Positions 23,529 to 26,152 of a stretch of DNA of 26,152 bases are shown here, in pieces; within the stretch, counting starts at the first letter, position 1; the number at the start of each line of letters is the position of its first letter. Source of the stretch: an uncultured Clostridia bacterium. GTDB taxonomy: Bacteria; Bacillota; Clostridia; Oscillospirales; Ruminococcaceae. The DNA lies in contig CAMEQX010000001.1 of the NCBI GenBank assembly GCA_945933905.1, positions 1-26,152 of the forward strand. The letters are read 5' to 3'. Under the pieces are notes generated by a model that worked only from the letters and a program-made list of their open reading frames with translations, had not been told where the DNA came from and did no database searches. The position numbers were made by a program, and so were the translations under genes.

Positions 23529-24652
23529 TGTATATTACCTCAATCTATTTGCGCAATTTCCGCAACATAAAGGAAGCGGAAATCTGCTTTGACCGTAATT
23601 TAAACATCTTCGTCGGAAAAAACGCCCAAGGGAAAACCAACCTTTGCGAAGCAATCTCGGTTTGCCTTGGGGGGAGTTTCCGACGCGTTCGTTTTTCGCA
23701 GTTTGTGCCCGCGGATAACCCGAAAGCTGAGGTTTTGGTGCGGCTGAAGTTTCGTGATGATATTACAGAGCGTGAAAATATTATAAATTATACTATTAGT
23801 AAAGGTGTAGTTGAGATAACGTACAATAATATCAAGATGAAAGACGCTGCGGAATTATACGGAGTGTTGAAATATGTCGTTTTTATACCGGAACATTTAA
23901 ATTTAATCAAAGGCGCGCCGGAGCTGCGGAGAAATTATCTCGATGATGTTGCGCTTATGCAGACGAAAACGCACTTGAAAAAGCTGTCGAGATATAACAA
24001 AGCGTTAAAACAGCGCAATAATATACTCGCGGGATTTTTCGGAGATAAAAAAGAACTCTCCGCGCAGGTTGCCGCGTGGGACGAGGTTCTCGCGACGGAG
24101 GGGATAAACGTTACTTACGGGCGGCTCAAGTATTTCAATTTTCTGAAAAAATGCGCAGGTGAGATTTATTCCGAGCTGACAAGCGGCGCGGAGACGCTTG
24201 ATATGGATTATCAGAGCTCTGTTTTTAAGTCGGAAAGTATAAACTTTGATGATATTGACAAATTGTATAAGATTTACAAGAAAGAGCTGGAGAAAAATCT
24301 CTCCGCTGAGATGAAGCTGCGCTATACTTTGGCGGGAGTTCATCGCGACGACGTTAATTTTTTCGTCAACGGACTCGCCGCGCGCGATTTTGCCTCTCAG
24401 GGACAACTCAGAAGCGCCGCTCTTGCGCTTAAATTGTCCGAGGCGGAAATTATTCGCCGAAAGAACAAAACCAACCCCGTGGTCATTCTCGACGATATTT
24501 TCAGCGAGCTGGACTACGTTCGGCGCGACTATATTATTCACCATATTGAAAAAAGTCAGGTTTTTATTACTTGCTGTAATCTAAACGACCTCTCCTCAAT
24601 GAGCGGCGGAAACGCTTGGAATGTCGAAAACGGTCAATTTACGAAAATCTGA
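23528..24652 (+). CDS. recF: DNA replication/repair protein RecF
   Basis: The protein has 374 residues. SMC-like ATPase: Walker A FVGKNAQGKTNLCE (about 28-41), signature ASQGQLRSAALALKLSE, Walker B NPVVILDDIFSELD. It helps load RecA at gaps. It starts inside the yaaA stop codon, and position in the dnaA-gyrB cluster is conserved. Confidence 0.97.
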   Translation: MYITSIYLRNFRNIKEAEICFDRNLNIFVGKNAQGKTNLCEAISVCLGGSFRRVRFSQFVPADNPKAEVLVRLKFRDDITERENIINYTISKGVVEITYNNIKMKDAAELYGVLKYVVFIPEHLNLIKGAPELRRNYLDDVALMQTKTHLKKLSRYNKALKQRNNILAGFFGDKKELSAQVAAWDEVLATEGINVTYGRLKYFNFLKKCAGEIYSELTSGAETLDMDYQSSVFKSESINFDDIDKLYKIYKKELEKNLSAEMKLRYTLAGVHRDDVNFFVNGLAARDFASQGQLRSAALALKLSEAEIIRRKNKTNPVVILDDIFSELDYVRRDYIIHHIEKSQVFITCCNLNDLSSMSGGNAWNVENGQFTKI

Positions 24653-24689
24653 CGCTTTTTCAACAATTTTTGAAGAAAGGTAGAAAATT

Positions 24690-24932
24690 ATGTTCTTGCA
24701 CCTCGGCGGTGAAATCACCGTCAAATCCGATGAAGTTATCGGGATTTTCGATATTGAAGAATGCTCCGTGAGCCGAACAACCGCGGAGTTTCTTAATTTT
24801 TGTCAGAAAAAGGGAGTTGTTGTAAACGTTTCCGAGGATATGCCCAAGAGCTTTATCGTCACGGAAAAAAACGTCTTTATCTCAAATGTTTCCAACCGCA
24901 CAATCGCTCTCAGAGCGCGCGAAAAATGCTGA
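24690..24932 (+). CDS. remB: DUF370 / RemB-like protein
   Basis: The protein has 80 residues. MFLHLGGEITVKSDEVIGIFDIE and FLNFCQKKGVVVNVSEDMPKSFIVTE match the DUF370 family. In Bacillus subtilis the homologue RemB (YaaB) lies between recF and gyrB and regulates biofilm matrix genes with RemA. The ribosome site GAAAGG precedes the ATG. A role in matrix control is inferred from the family. Confidence 0.92.
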   Translation: MFLHLGGEITVKSDEVIGIFDIEECSVSRTTAEFLNFCQKKGVVVNVSEDMPKSFIVTEKNVFISNVSNRTIALRAREKC

Positions 24933-24961
24933 AAAAAATGTTATTAAAAAGCGTAAAATGC

Positions 24962-24990
24962 TTGAAATTTATGCGGTTTTGTGATATACT
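24962..24990 (+). promoter_or_regulatory. Promoter of gyrB
   Basis: TTGAAA (24962-24967), 17 bases, TATACT (24985-24990). The gyrB start is about 40 bases downstream, so gyrB has its own promoter in addition to any readthrough from the recF-remB side. Confidence 0.8.
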
Positions 24991-25032
24991 ATATATAATA
25001 TGGTTAGTGTGATTTTTTAAAGGAGTATTTTT

Positions 25033-26152
25033 ATGGCTGAAAACGAAAACGTTGTTGACAAGAACTATGACGGCGACGGTATACAAGTCCTTAAAGGTCT
25101 TGACCCCGTGCGTAAGCGTCCGGGTATGTATATCGGCTCGACAGGCGAGGGCGGTTTGCATCACCTTGTATATGAAATTGTCGATAATGCGATTGACGAG
25201 GCGCTTGCGGGATACTGCAAGCATATCGACGTGTCTATTCTTCCCGATAACGTTATTCGCGTAATCGACGACGGACGCGGCGTTCCTACGGGTATAAATC
25301 ACGCCGAGGGCATCTCCGCGGCAACGCTCGTTTTTACCGTGCTTCACGCAGGCGGTAAGTTCAACAACGGCGTTTATAAGGTTTCGGGCGGTCTGCACGG
25401 CGTCGGCGCTTCGGTTGTAAACGCGCTTTCGGAGTGGCTTGAGGTTGAAATCCACGACGGCAAAAACGTTCATTTTCAGCGATTTGACCGCGGAACCTAC
25501 GCTGAGCCCATCAAAATTATCGGCGAAACCGACCACACGGGAACTCAGGTTACCTTCAAGCCGGACGGCGAAATTTTCCACACGACTGTTTTCAGCTTTG
25601 AAACGCTTCAGGAGCGCTTGAGAGAACAGGCTTTTCTTAACGCGGGGCTTGTTATCTCGCTTCACGATTTGCGTGATGAAAATAATCGCGCTGATGAAAC
25701 CTATCAGTACGAGGGCGGAATTTGCTCTTATATCGAGTGGCTGAACAAAAAGCGCGGCGCAAATGTCCTTCACCCCGATATCATTTATCTCAAGGGAAAT
25801 GTCGATGATATTATGGTTGAAATCGCGTTTCAATATACCGATGATTTCAACAGCGAGGTTTTCCGCTCGTTTGCAAATAATATTCACACGGGTGAGGGCG
25901 GTATGCACGAGCTTGGCTTCAAGCGCGCTCTCAATAAGGTTGTAAACGACTATACCAAGAATTTCAAGGAAAATAACGAAAAAAACAAGGTCAAGAAAAA
26001 GCCCGGCAAAAAGGGCGAGGAAGAAAAGGTCTTTACGGGTTTCAGCGGCGAGGCAATCCGCGAGGCGATAAACGCGATTATTTCCGTAAAGCTCCCCGAG
26101 TGCGAGTTTGAGGGGCAGACAAAGGGCAAGCTCGGAAATCCCGAAGTTCAGC
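25033..26152 (+). CDS. gyrB: DNA gyrase subunit B, 5' part (truncated by window end)
   Basis: The first 373 codons are present; the frame is open at the right edge. Start ATG 25033 with AAGGAG upstream. The GHKL ATPase domain is clear: LDPVRKRPGMYIGS (23-36), EIVDNAIDEALAG (48-60), VIDDGRGVPTG, GGKFNNGVYKVSGGLHGVGASVVNAL and the transducer segment ISVKLPECEFEGQTKGKLGN. GyrB drives negative supercoiling with GyrA. Oddity: residues 313-336 form a Lys/Glu-rich stretch (KNKVKKKPGKKGEEEKV) where Bacillus GyrB has only a short loop before the SG..REG segment. The absence of a stop in the visible part shows no break. Confidence 0.97.
   Translation, partial: MAENENVVDKNYDGDGIQVLKGLDPVRKRPGMYIGSTGEGGLHHLVYEIVDNAIDEALAGYCKHIDVSILPDNVIRVIDDGRGVPTGINHAEGISAATLVFTVLHAGGKFNNGVYKVSGGLHGVGASVVNALSEWLEVEIHDGKNVHFQRFDRGTYAEPIKIIGETDHTGTQVTFKPDGEIFHTTVFSFETLQERLREQAFLNAGLVISLHDLRDENNRADETYQYEGGICSYIEWLNKKRGANVLHPDIIYLKGNVDDIMVEIAFQYTDDFNSEVFRSFANNIHTGEGGMHELGFKRALNKVVNDYTKNFKENNEKNKVKKKPGKKGEEEKVFTGFSGEAIREAINAIISVKLPECEFEGQTKGKLGNPEVQ

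Overview
The window is a stretch of chromosome spanning the replication origin of a low-to-mid GC, anaerobic, probably motile Firmicute. The right end carries the classic Gram-positive origin order dnaA-dnaN-yaaA-recF-remB-gyrB. RNase Y, a QueT transporter, an [FeFe]-hydrogenase-like protein and a standalone FlhB-tail/FliK-like pair all fit Clostridia. The Oscillospiraceae/Ruminococcaceae are my best guess, by inference and not by a database match.

Layout, left to right. (1) 1-2.8 kb: a two-gene plus-strand cassette of an Abi_2-family HEPN protein and a TerB_N/TerB_C-domain protein, closed by a bidirectional terminator. Both families are linked to phage or stress response, so this is a candidate defence pair. 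(2) 2.8-6.4 kb, minus strand: a soluble protein fusing ferredoxin clusters, an [FeFe]-hydrogenase-like H-cluster domain and a methyl-accepting chemotaxis signalling domain; then rny (RNase Y). (3) 6.4-9.06 kb: a long intergenic region with possible RNA structure, then pyrE and an internally duplicated protein of unknown function. (4) 9.06-9.33 kb: a dense run of hairpins that looks like a repeat element. (5) 9.3-11.7 kb, minus strand: a MoxR ATPase, a DUF58 protein and a 73-residue small protein. (6) 11.8-12.5 kb: queT behind a strong promoter and a leader that folds like a preQ1-type pseudoknot riboswitch. (7) 12.6-14.9 kb, minus strand: a FliK-like protein and a standalone FlhB C-terminal domain. 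(8) 15.1-19.8 kb: a chemotaxis operon cheA-cheW-cheR-cheB. (9) 19.8-26.15 kb: oriC in two parts flanking dnaA, then dnaN, yaaA, recF, remB and the 5' part of gyrB, cut by the window end.

How it fits together: the che genes supply the kinase, coupling protein and adaptation enzymes that the cytosolic hydrogenase-like receptor could signal through. This suggests redox or H2 sensing feeding into chemotaxis. The origin has a cluster of DnaA boxes of the form TTWTCAACA upstream of dnaA. Between dnaA and dnaN it has a DnaA box, a GC-rich spacer and nine perfect TTA triplets, which match the DnaA-trio architecture. The points most worth checking are the hydrogenase-chemoreceptor fusion, the Abi-TerB cassette, the origin architecture, the queT leader and the hairpin array after 9060.
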